Shown piece by piece: positions 32,730 through 42,076 of a DNA stretch of 56,549 nucleotides. The stretch lies in assembly GCA_017432165.1 (NCBI GenBank), contig JAFRJS010000047.1:1-56549 (forward strand), given 5' to 3'. Under the pieces are notes generated by a model, which was given only the letters and a program-made list of their open reading frames with translations, was not told the DNA's origin and searched no databases. The first letter of the stretch is position 1. Every line of letters begins with the position of its first letter. Source of the stretch: Clostridia bacterium. GTDB lineage: Bacteria; Bacillota; Clostridia; Oscillospirales; Acutalibacteraceae. The translations under genes were made by a program, and so were the position numbers.

Positions 32730-33311
32730 TTATTTATTAAATATTAATTCATAAGGTTTTGTTTCTCCTATTACCGCAGAAACATTACAAATGCTTCCTT
32801 CACTTATTTCAATTTCTTCGCCTTTTTCGCTTGACCAATCCCATATTTCCATTTCAACTTCCACGTAGTTGGTTTCTTTTAAAGAATATATAAGCGGCGC
32901 AACAATTTGTGGATTTTTAAATTTTTCTTGCAAATATTCCGTGGTTACAATATCTGTTCCAACAGAATTTACAATCCCGTTTTTGTAACCGTATTCTTCG
33001 CGCGAAGCATAATCGGGAGAAATTTGAACTTTCATTCCTTTGGATAATCTTTTGCTGTCAGCAATAGAAACATAGCTGTAAAGCTTTTGCTCTTTACCCA
33101 CTTCGCCAACAACCACTCCTTGCAAATCTACAGTTTTTGGTATTCCGCCGGAAAAAACCCAAACAAGTCCGGCAGCCAAAAGAGTGAAAATACCAAGAAG
33201 TATCACAACCAAACTTGGATTGGTGATTTTGATATATTCATTTAGCTGCTCCGGAGAAGAGACCCTTTCTAAACTGCTTTTGCGAAACAAACTTTTTTCA
33301 CTTTTAGCCAT
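32730..33311 (-). CDS. NHLM-type HlyD-like adaptor, minimal form
   Basis: A membrane-fusion-like subunit that would link the ABC pair to the exterior. The 193-residue protein has a cytosolic N-terminus (LERVSSPEQLNEYIKITNPS), one membrane span (about 36-58) and a beta-rich extracytoplasmic domain with VDLQGVVVGEVG and LSKGMKVQISPD. HlyD adaptors usually have several hundred residues with a coiled-coil hairpin and lipoyl domains; none of that is visible here. ATG at 33309-33311 follows AAAGGTG. First gene of the exporter operon. No precursor or maturation enzyme is nearby. Confidence 0.82.
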   Translation of the reverse strand: MAKSEKSLFRKSSLERVSSPEQLNEYIKITNPSLVVILLGIFTLLAAGLVWVFSGGIPKTVDLQGVVVGEVGKEQKLYSYVSIADSKRLSKGMKVQISPDYASREEYGYKNGIVNSVGTDIVTTEYLQEKFKNPQIVAPLIYSLKETNYVEVEMEIWDWSSEKGEEIEISEGSICNVSAVIGETKPYELIFNK

Positions 33312-33371
33312 AAAATTCACCTTTCATTTTTAACAAAATTAAGTATATTAACCAGATTATAGAATAAATAA

Positions 33372-33399
33372 ATTATATTAAAAAGTCAAAAAAAGTCAA
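33372..33399 (-). promoter_or_regulatory. Promoter of the NHLM exporter operon
   Basis: TTGACT (33394-33399), 16-base spacer, TATAAT (33372-33377), about 60 bases before the HlyD start. The remaining gap up to the V-ATPase gene holds only the hairpin at 33498-33533. Confidence 0.7.
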
Positions 33400-33497
33400 T
33401 ATCAAAAATATATAATTTAGATAATTACTAATGCAACACTTTTTTAATAACGACACCTGTATATTCATCGAGCTAATATATAACTTTTCTGTAAATT

Positions 33498-33534
33498 AAA
33501 AGCACTTCTGTTTAATTTAGAAGAAGTGCTTTTT
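33498..33534. terminator. Hairpin terminator after the V-ATPase operon
   Basis: AAAAGCACTTCT (33498-33509) pairs perfectly with AGAAGTGCTTTT (33522-33533), 12 bp. On the minus strand it lies 6 bases past the ntpD stop and is followed by TTTTAATTT; on the plus strand the T tract is stronger. Probably bidirectional. Confidence 0.75.
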
Positions 33535-33539
33535 TGATT

Positions 33540-34154
33540 TTATTTATTTTTTACACGTTTTATAACTTTAAGCCTTGAAAACTCCTCACGCTCTTTTTCT
33601 TCCAGCGCATCACTTATAGATTTTATCATGTTTTCAAAACGAGGTATCATTATATTTTTTAGTGCATTAGCACGCTTTTGAGTTTTTTTTATATCTCTTG
33701 CCAAAAGATAAACGCTTGTTTCCACTTCTGCCAAATTTGCCGTTAGCGTGCGGACTTCCCTAAAGCAAGAATATGCTTTGTCTAAGTCAGAATTTGAATT
33801 ATAAAGGCCAAAAGGTATGTTTTTAATCTTATTCTCTTTAAACTGAATTATCGGAATCTCAACACCCATAACGCTTCTAAAGGATATATTAATTCCTTTT
33901 TCTTCCGGAACCACCTGAGCGAGCTGCTCACATACTCCCAGCGCAATATTAGCTTTTTTTAAAGTGGAAAAAGCTTTGGTATATGTTGTATCTATTTTGC
34001 TTTGAATTTCCCCAGCTCTGTCAATAAGCGCCATCATTTCCCGTATAAGAATATTTCTTTTACGGTCAAGAAGCTCGAACCCCAGTTTTGCCAGATCATA
34101 TGATTTTTTTGTGGCTATTAAATTTCCTTTTGTGGGAGCTATTTGAGTTGCCAT
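33540..34154 (-). CDS. ntpD: V-type ATP synthase/ATPase subunit D
   Basis: The long coiled-coil central stalk subunit that turns inside the A3B3 head. The 204-residue protein starts MATQIAPTKGNLIATKKSYD, has LLDRKRNILIREMMALI and a C-terminal helix TQKRANALKNIMIPRFENMI, and is lysine-rich at the end. ATG follows GGAGGGTGAAAA. Last gene of the V-ATPase operon, 19 bases after subunit B, and followed by a hairpin terminator. Confidence 0.95.
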   Translation of the reverse strand: MATQIAPTKGNLIATKKSYDLAKLGFELLDRKRNILIREMMALIDRAGEIQSKIDTTYTKAFSTLKKANIALGVCEQLAQVVPEEKGINISFRSVMGVEIPIIQFKENKIKNIPFGLYNSNSDLDKAYSCFREVRTLTANLAEVETSVYLLARDIKKTQKRANALKNIMIPRFENMIKSISDALEEKEREEFSRLKVIKRVKNK

Positions 34155-34173
34155 TTTTCACCCTCCACTTACA

Positions 34174-35655
34174 TTAATTTTCGTCATTGTCATTATCGTT
34201 ATCGTCAATGTCGTCATCGACCTCTTCGGAATCGTCATCGTCCAAAAAGTCGATTTTATTTTTGCGTTCCAAAAGTTCTTTATCTTCAATGTAGTATTTA
34301 TCAAGCGTTTCTCCGCTAACTCTATTCAGTTCTTGACGTGGAAGCAAAGAAAGTAGCCTCCAGCCCAATTCTAAGCTTCTTTCAATTGGTCGGTTTTCGT
34401 TAAATCCTTGATTTATAAACTGCTTTTCAAACGCCTTACCAAAATTAATATACATCTTATCAATCGGCGACAAATCGTCTTCCCCGATAACAGAAGCAAG
34501 CGCTCTGGCGTCTTGAACTTTTGCATAAGATGCAAACAACTGATTAGCAAGCTCGGGGTGATCCGCCCGTGTGTATCCCTCACCTATGCCGTCTTTCATA
34601 AGTCTGGAAAGCGATGGAAGCACTGAAATCGGCGGATAGTATCCTTTTCTGTCGATGGATCTGTCTAACACTATTTGCCCTTCAGTGATGTATCCGGTAA
34701 GGTCAGGTAGCGGATGCGTGATATCGTCGTTAGGCATAGTTAAAATCGGTATTTGCGTAACAGAACCTGTTTTTCCTTTTACCATTCCCGCACGTTCATA
34801 AAGCGAAGCTAAATCTGAATAAAGATATCCCGGGTAACCTTTCCTGCCAGGAATTTCTCCTTTTGATGAACTAAATTCACGAAGTGCTTCGGCATAAGAA
34901 GTCATGTCCGTCATAATAACAAGTACGTGCATATTAAGCTCAAAAGCTAAATATTCGGCGGTGGTAAGAGCACAACGAGGTGTTAAAATTCTTTCGATAA
35001 CCGGATCATTGGAAAGATTCAAATACATTACAACTCTTTCGCTGACTCCGGATTCATCAAATTTCTGCTTAAAATATTCAGCAACATCATTTTTAACACC
35101 CATTGCCGCAAAAACTATGGCCAAATTGCTTTCTTCGTCACCGGAAAGTTTAGCCTGGCGAGCTATCTGCACAGCAAGTTCATTATGCTTCATGCCGGAG
35201 CTTGAAAAAATAGGAAGCTTTTGGCCTCTTATTAACGTAGAAAGTGTATCAATTGCGGAAATACCGGTGTTTATATAGTTTTTCGGATAAACTCTTGCAA
35301 TAGGATTAATTGGCGTACCGTTAATATTCATTTTTTTGTGTGGGAAAACCTTACCCAGGTTATCGAGTGGCTCGCCCGAACCATTAAACACACGCCCTAA
35401 AATTTCAGGAGATAAAGATATTTCCATTGGTTTACCTTTTAGTTTAACCTGAGTATTTGAAAGTGAAATCGACTGAGTACCCTCAAAAACTTGAACTACC
35501 GCTTTGTCGCCTTCAATTTGCACAATTCGCCCCTTGCGCCGTGTTCCGTTTTCCAGTTTTATATCAACAACTTCTTCGTAAGAGGCATTTTCAACACCCT
35601 CTAAAACTATAAGCGAACCGCTTATTTCCTTAAGCCCCACATAGTTAATTACCAT
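34174..35655 (-). CDS. ntpB: V-type ATP synthase/ATPase subunit B
   Basis: The non-catalytic subunit alternating with A in the hexameric head. The 493-residue protein contains [20 protein letters not shown], the degenerate nucleotide site [20 protein letters not shown], and [20 protein letters not shown]. The C-terminus is a run of Asp/Asn (about 20 residues), an acidic tail longer than typical. ATG follows GAGGTG. It lies 21 bases after subunit A. Confidence 0.97.
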   Translation of the reverse strand: MVINYVGLKEISGSLIVLEGVENASYEEVVDIKLENGTRRKGRIVQIEGDKAVVQVFEGTQSISLSNTQVKLKGKPMEISLSPEILGRVFNGSGEPLDNLGKVFPHKKMNINGTPINPIARVYPKNYINTGISAIDTLSTLIRGQKLPIFSSSGMKHNELAVQIARQAKLSGDEESNLAIVFAAMGVKNDVAEYFKQKFDESGVSERVVMYLNLSNDPVIERILTPRCALTTAEYLAFELNMHVLVIMTDMTSYAEALREFSSSKGEIPGRKGYPGYLYSDLASLYERAGMVKGKTGSVTQIPILTMPNDDITHPLPDLTGYITEGQIVLDRSIDRKGYYPPISVLPSLSRLMKDGIGEGYTRADHPELANQLFASYAKVQDARALASVIGEDDLSPIDKMYINFGKAFEKQFINQGFNENRPIERSLELGWRLLSLLPRQELNRVSGETLDKYYIEDKELLERKNKIDFLDDDDSEEVDDDIDDNDNDNDEN

Positions 35656-35676
35656 TTTATTTTCACCTCTGCTTCC

Positions 35677-37443
35677 TTACACTTTTTCGTTAATTATTTT
35701 ATCGAAAATTTTATCGATTTCATTTTTGTAATCGTCAAGCATTTCAAGCTTGTCGTTCGGAACGTCATATTTAATCCTTGCAAGTTTGTCAAAAATACCT
35801 GTTTTTATTACTTTTGAAATCGGTATAGATGCACCGATTAACTGCCTTACACGTTTATTTAAGTATATTATGACTTTCATCATCTTTTTTTGTTTTTTAA
35901 GCGGCACAAAAGTATCGTCTTTGTGGAATGCATTTTGCTGTAAGAATCCCACTCTTATGACCTTTGCAATTTCTATAACAAGTTTTTGGTCGTCCGGCAA
36001 AACGTCTGCACCAACAAGTTTCACTATTTCCATAAGTTTATCTTCATCGCTCAAAATAGACGCTATTTTTCGGCGGTATTTTATAAACGATTCACCGTAA
36101 TTCTTGGCATACCATGGGTCTAAATCCACAAAATACTCGCTGTAACTGTTTATCCAATTTATTGCCGGATAGTGCCTTGCATACGCCAAAGATTTATCCA
36201 GCGCCCAAAAACACCTTACAAAACGCTTGGTGTTTTGCGTTACAGGTTCCGAAAAATCCGAGCCTTGCGGCGAAACCGCACCAATAATACTCACAGAGCC
36301 TTCTTCCCCGCCAAGGGTTTTTACCCTACCGGCTCTTTCGTAAAATTCAGAAAGTCTTGACGGCAAATACGGCGGGAAACCTTCTTCTGCAGGCATTTCC
36401 TCCAGTCTTCCGGAAATCTCCCTAAGCGCTTCCGCCCATCTGGAAGTTGAATCCGCCATTATTGCAACGTCGTATCCCATATCCCTATAATACTCTGCCA
36501 GGGTTATTCCTGTATAAATTGATGCCTCTCTGGCCGCAACGGGCATATTTGACGTATTGGCAATCAAAACGGTTCTTTCTGTCATTGGTTTGTTGGATTT
36601 TGGGTCGATAAGTTTAGAAAATTCGTCCACCACCTGGCTCATTTCGTTTCCACGTTCTCCGCAACCAACGTAAACTATTATGTCTGCATCGCACCATTTG
36701 GCAAGCTGATGCTGCGTCATGGTTTTTCCCGTACCAAATCCACCCGGCACAGCTGCCGCTCCACCCTTGGCAATCGGAAAAAGTGTATCTATAATTCTTT
36801 GCCCGGTTATAAGGGGAATATTAGAGGGAAGTCTTTCTTTTATCGGACGTGAAAAACGAATCGGCCAATACTGGCAAAGCGTTAATTCGTGAATAATATT
36901 TTTATTATCTTTAATTTTCAGTATTACGTCGTTTACTCTGTATTTTCCGTCTTTGCAAGCCTCTATAACCTCGCCCTGAATATTTGGCGGAACCATACAT
37001 TTATGCTCTATTATCGAAGTTTCTTGGCATGACGCATACACAGTGCCGGAATTCAAAAAATCCCCTTTTTTTGCATGTATTTTCGTATCCCACAGCTTTT
37101 CTAAATCAAGCGAAGGAACACTGCACCCTCTGCCAATAAACGAGCCGCTTTGCTGCTCAATGGATTTTAAAGGGCGCTCAATTCCGTCAAAAATATTATT
37201 AAGTATTCCTGGTCCAAGGCATGCTTGCATTGGCCCTTTTGTACCCACAACAGGTTCTCCCGGGCGCAACCCGGTAGTTTCTTCGTAAACCTGAATGGTT
37301 GTATATTCATCGGTAACTCCTATTACTTCGCCTATTAATTTTTCATTACCAACATAAACCATTTCCATCATAGAAAATGATTTTGTCTTTTTTACGGTTA
37401 CAACCGGCCCGTTTATTCCATAAATAACATCATTTTTTTCCAT
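35677..37443 (-). CDS. ntpA: V-type ATP synthase/ATPase catalytic subunit A
   Basis: The catalytic head subunit, 588 residues, with the A-specific non-homologous insertion (about residues 115-185). The P-loop is AAAVPGGFGTGKTMTQHQ near residue 230; many relatives have GPFGSGKT, so this is the GGFGTGKT variant. VYVGCGERGNEMSQVVDEF and IMADSTSRWAEALREISGRL follow. Only weak ribosome-site sequence lies directly before the ATG; AGGAGGG is about 42 bases upstream, with a short inverted repeat between. In-frame TAG two codons upstream fixes the start. Whether the complex makes or uses ATP, and pumps H+ or Na+, is not decided here. Confidence 0.97.
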   Translation of the reverse strand: MEKNDVIYGINGPVVTVKKTKSFSMMEMVYVGNEKLIGEVIGVTDEYTTIQVYEETTGLRPGEPVVGTKGPMQACLGPGILNNIFDGIERPLKSIEQQSGSFIGRGCSVPSLDLEKLWDTKIHAKKGDFLNSGTVYASCQETSIIEHKCMVPPNIQGEVIEACKDGKYRVNDVILKIKDNKNIIHELTLCQYWPIRFSRPIKERLPSNIPLITGQRIIDTLFPIAKGGAAAVPGGFGTGKTMTQHQLAKWCDADIIVYVGCGERGNEMSQVVDEFSKLIDPKSNKPMTERTVLIANTSNMPVAAREASIYTGITLAEYYRDMGYDVAIMADSTSRWAEALREISGRLEEMPAEEGFPPYLPSRLSEFYERAGRVKTLGGEEGSVSIIGAVSPQGSDFSEPVTQNTKRFVRCFWALDKSLAYARHYPAINWINSYSEYFVDLDPWYAKNYGESFIKYRRKIASILSDEDKLMEIVKLVGADVLPDDQKLVIEIAKVIRVGFLQQNAFHKDDTFVPLKKQKKMMKVIIYLNKRVRQLIGASIPISKVIKTGIFDKLARIKYDVPNDKLEMLDDYKNEIDKIFDKIINEKV

Positions 37444-37512
37444 AAGCTAAAGAGCGCAAGGAAGCTTTTTACTACCGGCGCTTACCCTCCTGCCTTTATA
37501 ATATTTTTAAAA

Positions 37513-38109
37513 TCAAACAAGAAGAACACCAAAATTTTCTGCTGCCCAGTCTTTTTGTTCGTTTAATTTTGCGTCAAGTGTTTCATCGGCAATTAACCCC
37601 CTGACTTCACTAAAACCCCTTATACCGCCGATTTCAATATCATCTGCGCTAATTACTTCACACTTTCCCGCAAATGCTTTTTTGATTTCTTCTTCGTATT
37701 TTAAATCTTCTTTTTTAACAAACAACTTAACATCGTCCAAATTATTTAAAGTTTTGGCTATTTGAGCGGCGTACTGCTTTAAAGAATTAACATAATCTTC
37801 TGAGTTTGTATATTCTATTAGCTTCTGACGGCATTCAGAAAACATCTCTTTTATCATGTTGCGTCTTCTAAGAGATACTTTTTTTCTTTCTTCAAGCTCT
37901 TTGTGAGAAACTTCTATAAGAATTTTGTTTTTCATGCTTGTAAGTTCTCTTTGTATCATTGTGTTAACGTCTTCCACAATTTCGGTTTCTGCTTTTTTGA
38001 GTTCTCTTTCTTCAATTTTTTCCAGTTCTTCTGTCATTTTCTTGCGGCGTTTTTTTGCATACTTGTCTATTGCATTTAAAAAATTGCTAGATTTAAAGCT
38101 TTTATGCAC
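37513..38109 (-). CDS. ntpE: V-type ATP synthase/ATPase subunit E
   Basis: The peripheral stalk subunit: a long, highly charged helix (ITEELEKIEERELKKAET-like repeats up to about residue 110) followed by a compact C-terminal domain (GGIRGFSEVRGLIADETLDA). I start it at GTG 38107-38109, seven bases after GGAGG, giving 198 residues. An ATG five codons upstream (38124) overlaps that ribosome site and lacks its own. It lies 18 bases after subunit F. Confidence 0.92.
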   Translation of the reverse strand: MHKSFKSSNFLNAIDKYAKKRRKKMTEELEKIEERELKKAETEIVEDVNTMIQRELTSMKNKILIEVSHKELEERKKVSLRRRNMIKEMFSECRQKLIEYTNSEDYVNSLKQYAAQIAKTLNNLDDVKLFVKKEDLKYEEEIKKAFAGKCEVISADDIEIGGIRGFSEVRGLIADETLDAKLNEQKDWAAENFGVLLV

Positions 38110-38127
38110 ATTATCGCCTCCCATACA

Positions 38128-38436
38128 TTATATTTTAAGCCCTATTGCATCACGAATATATTTAGTGATTGAATCTTTTTTACTGCCCGGTGAGTTACTG
38201 TCGGGAATTTCCACAATAAGCGGGCGTTTTGATGTGCTTTTTAAGTCATATATAAACTCCGAGCACATATTCACCAATTTTTCGGTAATAAGAACTATTG
38301 CCACATCTTCTGTTTTTATGGCATCATTTACTGCTTTTTTTACCTCTTCCGGCGTTTTGGCCATAACCCCCGTAATCCCGGCAAGTCGCATCCCCACCAA
38401 TGTGTCTGTGTTATCGCTGATAAGTTTAAACCGCAT
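38128..38436 (-). CDS. V-type ATP synthase/ATPase subunit F
   Basis: The small central-stalk subunit (NtpG in Enterococcus naming), 102 residues with a Rossmann-like fold: KLISDNTDTLVGMRLAGITG, DVAIVLITEKLV and PLIVEIPD. ATG at 38434-38436 lies after AAGGGG, just past the stop of subunit K; the frame is open 11 codons further but would overlap K. Length equals the family norm. Confidence 0.92.
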   Translation of the reverse strand: MRFKLISDNTDTLVGMRLAGITGVMAKTPEEVKKAVNDAIKTEDVAIVLITEKLVNMCSEFIYDLKSTSKRPLIVEIPDSNSPGSKKDSITKYIRDAIGLKI

Positions 38437-38449
38437 AACATCATGCCCC

Positions 38450-38941
38450 TTACACGGCAAGTTTTTCAAGTTGGCCGAATATCAATATTGAAATCAAAAG
38501 TCCATAAAGCGCAATACCTTCTCCAAGAACAACCATGATTAGTGATTTACCAAAAGCTTTTGGATTTTCAGAAGTTGCTGCTATTGCCGCAGGTGCAGAA
38601 GATGCAACCGCAATTCCTCCGCCGATTCCGGAAAGGCCAGTAACAAGCGCTGCTGCAACAAGACCGATTCCGAAGGCTAAAGCCTTTGAAGAAGCAGCTT
38701 CTTGCGATGAATTTTGAGTTGTTTGTGCGCTTGATGTAATTTGTGTGCTACCTTCTGTTGTTTCTGCAGCAAATACAGGTTTCGCCGCAAAGAACAAGCT
38801 AAATCCCATAATTAATGCCGCACTGCAAATTTGGCAAATAACCGCCTTTTTCTTGCTAACACCTTTTTTTACCGCTTTCACGGCAATCCAAGCACCTAAA
38901 ATAATTAAAACTGATGGAATAATAAAAAATAAAACTGACAT
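38450..38941 (-). CDS. ntpK: V-type ATP synthase/ATPase membrane rotor subunit K
   Basis: The proteolipid of the ion-binding rotor ring, 163 residues. A first hydrophobic hairpin (about 2-22 and 35-57, with a basic loop) is followed by a Thr/Ser/Gln-rich linker (about 60-85). The second hairpin carries the ion-binding carboxylate Glu141 (VVLGEGIALYG). Only one carboxylate serves four helices, as in Enterococcus NtpK. AAKPVFA before AE resembles a signal-peptidase site, so the first hairpin could be removed. ATG at 38939-38941 follows GGAGG; the TTG five codons upstream lies inside it. Confidence 0.92.
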   Translation of the reverse strand: MSVLFFIIPSVLIILGAWIAVKAVKKGVSKKKAVICQICSAALIMGFSLFFAAKPVFAAETTEGSTQITSSAQTTQNSSQEAASSKALAFGIGLVAAALVTGLSGIGGGIAVASSAPAAIAATSENPKAFGKSLIMVVLGEGIALYGLLISILIFGQLEKLAV

Positions 38942-38992
38942 AATAAATACCTCCAAATTAAAATAAAATATATAATAAAATTTTTAAAAATT

Positions 38993-40948
38993 TTAAACCA
39001 AATTATCTTCCGCTTTCACGGGTGTAAAAGGTCTACCTTGGCCTTCAAAGAATTTACTGAACATCTCGTAAAATTCAAGCCTTACAACCTGTATTCCGGC
39101 TACCAAAGCCTCTAAAGCTGTTACAATAAGGTTACCTATAACCACAGCTATAACGTATCCCGGCCCGGAGAACATATCAGCAATGGTAAACACCACCATC
39201 ATCATTCCCGCATGAACCAAAACAAACGCCCCTACCCTTAAAAACGACATCGTATTTGTAACGTAGCTAAGAACGATTTCAAAAAGTTCAAAAAAACTTT
39301 GCGGCAGATAGTCGCCCCAGCTTTCCGGAAGCCAATTCTTTTCCCTATTTACAAGCTTTATCAAAATCTCGCTGAACATAAGAATTATAAGCGGAACTAT
39401 TATTAAAAAAATTATATAAAAATTATTAACTATCCCTGTATGAAGCGCCACCATGTCCGCAATCATAAACAAAAGCGCCATATAAAATGTTAATCCGCAC
39501 AGCCCCTTGGAACCAAAAATCGCCTCGCCGTAGTTTTTCCGTTTAATAAGCGAGTACACACCAAGTACCATTGAAACTATCAAAAGTAAAACGCCAAGCC
39601 CGACTGCGGAATAAATAATTGCGTTCGTACTTGATGCATCCATAACTTCAATCGGCTTTTCTTTGAGTCCGAAAACATTTTTATAAAACGGATCCAGCGC
39701 ATGTTCAAAACCGAATACCGAACCAAAAAACGTTCCGAAAATTGCAGAGGAAAAACCGCAAAAGATTAACATTTTGCCAAGGTTCATACCTTTTAATTTC
39801 CACATTAAAAATCCTACCAAGGAAACAAGTAACCCCTGACCAAGATCCGCAAACATTATACCAAAAAGTATAGTATAAGTTAAGGCCACAAATACTGTGG
39901 GGTCCATTTCGCCATAAGACGGCGTCCCGTAAGTATCTACCAGAAATTCAAAAGGTCTGAATATTTTCTTGTTTTTCAGCTTTACCGGTGGCTGATGATT
40001 TAAAATCTCCTCGCCTTTTTCGGTGGAATATTCCACATTTTCAACCCCGCTTATTTTTTGCTTAAAATCTTCCAAATTTTCCTGCGGGACCCAACCAACC
40101 AGTATAAATGCGTTATTATACTTGGCGGCGTATGATTTTATTTCAAAGTACGAACTCAGTTGTTTTAGCTTTGTGTAAAACTTCATACACTGGCTTTTTT
40201 GCGAGTTCCAAAAGCCTTCAATTTTTCTGTCCACTTTTTCAATCTGCTTATACGTTTCCGTGCTTAAATTCTGAAGATAAGTAGATTGTTCATATGGGGT
40301 TTTATCGGAATGCAAAATCGGAATTTCTTCAAAATAAAGCGAAGAAAATATCCTGTCCGTTTCTTCGGAATCTTCCACAGAGGAAAAATATATTCCCCAC
40401 TGATTTTGCGCATCGGAATCAAACGGAAAGAAAACCAAATCAAGCCCTGTTTCGCTGCTTTTTTCTGCAATTTCTTCAAATTTTTTATAGCTGTCAATCG
40501 GCATTTTTCCGAATTTTGCTTTTGTGCATTCGCAGGAAAGAATTTCATTTATTGATTGCCTCAAACCATAAAAATGTTTTAACTTCTCTATTTCTTCTTT
40601 ATATTTTGCAAGGTTACCGTAAAGCTCCCTCTTTTTTAAAACCAAACTTTCAATATTTTGATAAATATAATTCACAAAGCGGTCAACTTTGCTTTTGCTT
40701 GTGTAAAAACCGCTTATGTCTACATCTTTCAACTTCTTACCGCAAGAATAAGCGCTACTTTTTAAATTCTTAAGCGGTTCGGCGTACGGGTTTTCTTCCG
40801 AAATTGCCGAAAAGTTTTCTGTATTAGAATAAAATGAGAAAACATTATCCGGTTCAAAAACTCCCGATTCGCCACAAATGTTAATAAGTTCATCCACTTT
40901 GTCCATCGGGCCAATCATACTGATAAAGCTCATTTTTGAAATCGACAT
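38993..40948 (-). CDS. ntpI: V-type ATP synthase/ATPase subunit I
   Basis: The stator subunit forming the ion half-channels with the K ring (equivalent to subunit a), 651 residues. The N-terminal half is cytosolic and coiled (to about residue 330); the C-terminal half has about seven to eight membrane spans, including the conserved IMFADLGQGLLVSLVG and SFLRVGAFVLVHAGMMMVVF with the essential Arg. A start after GAGGTATAAAG gives MSISKMSFISMIGPMDKVDE. It lies 52 bases before K and 29 after subunit C. Confidence 0.95.
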   Translation of the reverse strand: MSISKMSFISMIGPMDKVDELINICGESGVFEPDNVFSFYSNTENFSAISEENPYAEPLKNLKSSAYSCGKKLKDVDISGFYTSKSKVDRFVNYIYQNIESLVLKKRELYGNLAKYKEEIEKLKHFYGLRQSINEILSCECTKAKFGKMPIDSYKKFEEIAEKSSETGLDLVFFPFDSDAQNQWGIYFSSVEDSEETDRIFSSLYFEEIPILHSDKTPYEQSTYLQNLSTETYKQIEKVDRKIEGFWNSQKSQCMKFYTKLKQLSSYFEIKSYAAKYNNAFILVGWVPQENLEDFKQKISGVENVEYSTEKGEEILNHQPPVKLKNKKIFRPFEFLVDTYGTPSYGEMDPTVFVALTYTILFGIMFADLGQGLLVSLVGFLMWKLKGMNLGKMLIFCGFSSAIFGTFFGSVFGFEHALDPFYKNVFGLKEKPIEVMDASSTNAIIYSAVGLGVLLLIVSMVLGVYSLIKRKNYGEAIFGSKGLCGLTFYMALLFMIADMVALHTGIVNNFYIIFLIIVPLIILMFSEILIKLVNREKNWLPESWGDYLPQSFFELFEIVLSYVTNTMSFLRVGAFVLVHAGMMMVVFTIADMFSGPGYVIAVVIGNLIVTALEALVAGIQVVRLEFYEMFSKFFEGQGRPFTPVKAEDNLV

Positions 40949-40977
40949 TCTTTATACCTCACTTTTCTTTAAATTTA

Positions 40978-42012
40978 TTAAATAATAAGCATTTTTCTAA
41001 TTTCTTCGGGCAATATTCTGTATTTGATGCCCTCTATTATGTTTGTGATATTTAAAATTTCTACTTCTTTCAAAAAAATGTACGACATCAAAACCACGGG
41101 CGGCGACAGCGAAAACCTTATGCTGTGCTTACACTTATTGTACCTCATGTTCAGCGGGACTTTGTCTATAACGTCCAGCCCACGTGAAAACCATTTCTTT
41201 CCCATTTTTGTTTTTTTCATGTCTGCCATCATTTGCTTATCACTTGGGGAATCAACAAACCCATAAAGCTGCTCACGGCTTAGTGTTCCGTGGCTTATAA
41301 GCATAGAAAACATATAATCTTTATCTAAATCATAAAACTTACGCATTCTTACTATTCTTACTAAGTTTGTAAGGTCGATATAAAGGTTAAAAAAGTCCGT
41401 AAGCTCTTTTTTTGCGCTACCTTTTACGTACTTGTTGATAATCTCAAAAACCACTTCATAAAGATAGTTATAAAGCGCCGTTTCAATGGCGGTTAAATCA
41501 AGCAGTTCGCCTTTTTTGTTTTTAAACGGCAGCAAAACTTTGTAATACTTGGAATTTTTTATTACATTTAAAAATTCATCGTAATTTTTTATATATTTAA
41601 GGGCTTTTAATTCAAACTTGGCGTGACTGTAAAAAAATTCCGGTATGGTGTGTATATATTCACCGGATTTTCCGGCATTTAAGAGCATAAGACTATGCAT
41701 TATTTGCTCAATTTCAGCGCGAGTGATTATATATTCAAAAAAATGCTCTCCAACAGAAATATCGTACCTACCCAAAGTTTCAAAATCAATAAAAAGCTTC
41801 ATTTTCAGGTGGTTTTCCAGCTCTGCTCTGTGTAAGCTGTTTTCGTTTAAACCACTCAAAACATCAGCATAGTTTGTTTTTCTTTTTAAGTAAGAAGTAA
41901 TATCCGGTATACTTTTGCACGCCAAAAGGTCGCTGTAATGTTTTTCTTTTATTCCTTTGCCGTATAACGCACGAGCTTTTGAAAGTACAGCATTTGAAGC
42001 ATATGAAATCAT
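40978..42012 (-). CDS. ntpC: V-type ATP synthase/ATPase subunit C
   Basis: The AC39/d-type subunit that couples the central stalk to the membrane ring, 344 residues, largely helical. It starts ISYASNAVLSKARALYGKGI and has LTDFFNLYIDLTNLVRIVRMRKF and a C-terminal ITNIIEGIKYRI, matching the AC39 family. The ATG has no adjacent ribosome site: GCGGAG lies about 25 bases upstream and pairs with TCCGC in between. Second gene of the operon; the gene order C-I-K-F-E-A-B-D differs from Enterococcus (F-I-K-E-C-G-A-B-D). Confidence 0.92.
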   Translation of the reverse strand: MISYASNAVLSKARALYGKGIKEKHYSDLLACKSIPDITSYLKRKTNYADVLSGLNENSLHRAELENHLKMKLFIDFETLGRYDISVGEHFFEYIITRAEIEQIMHSLMLLNAGKSGEYIHTIPEFFYSHAKFELKALKYIKNYDEFLNVIKNSKYYKVLLPFKNKKGELLDLTAIETALYNYLYEVVFEIINKYVKGSAKKELTDFFNLYIDLTNLVRIVRMRKFYDLDKDYMFSMLISHGTLSREQLYGFVDSPSDKQMMADMKKTKMGKKWFSRGLDVIDKVPLNMRYNKCKHSIRFSLSPPVVLMSYIFLKEVEILNITNIIEGIKYRILPEEIRKMLII

Positions 42013-42076
42013 ATTTTTGGCGGACTTTATTTTTACTCCGCTTTTTTCACCACCATTACTTTAGATTTTTTCTTTT

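Noticed and set aside
33431..33499. 22-codon frame (MQHFFNNDTC...) on the plus strand ending at the hairpin 33498-33533
   Set aside because: No ribosome site and no promoter of fitting spacing upstream; the hairpin is better explained as the end of the V-ATPase operon.
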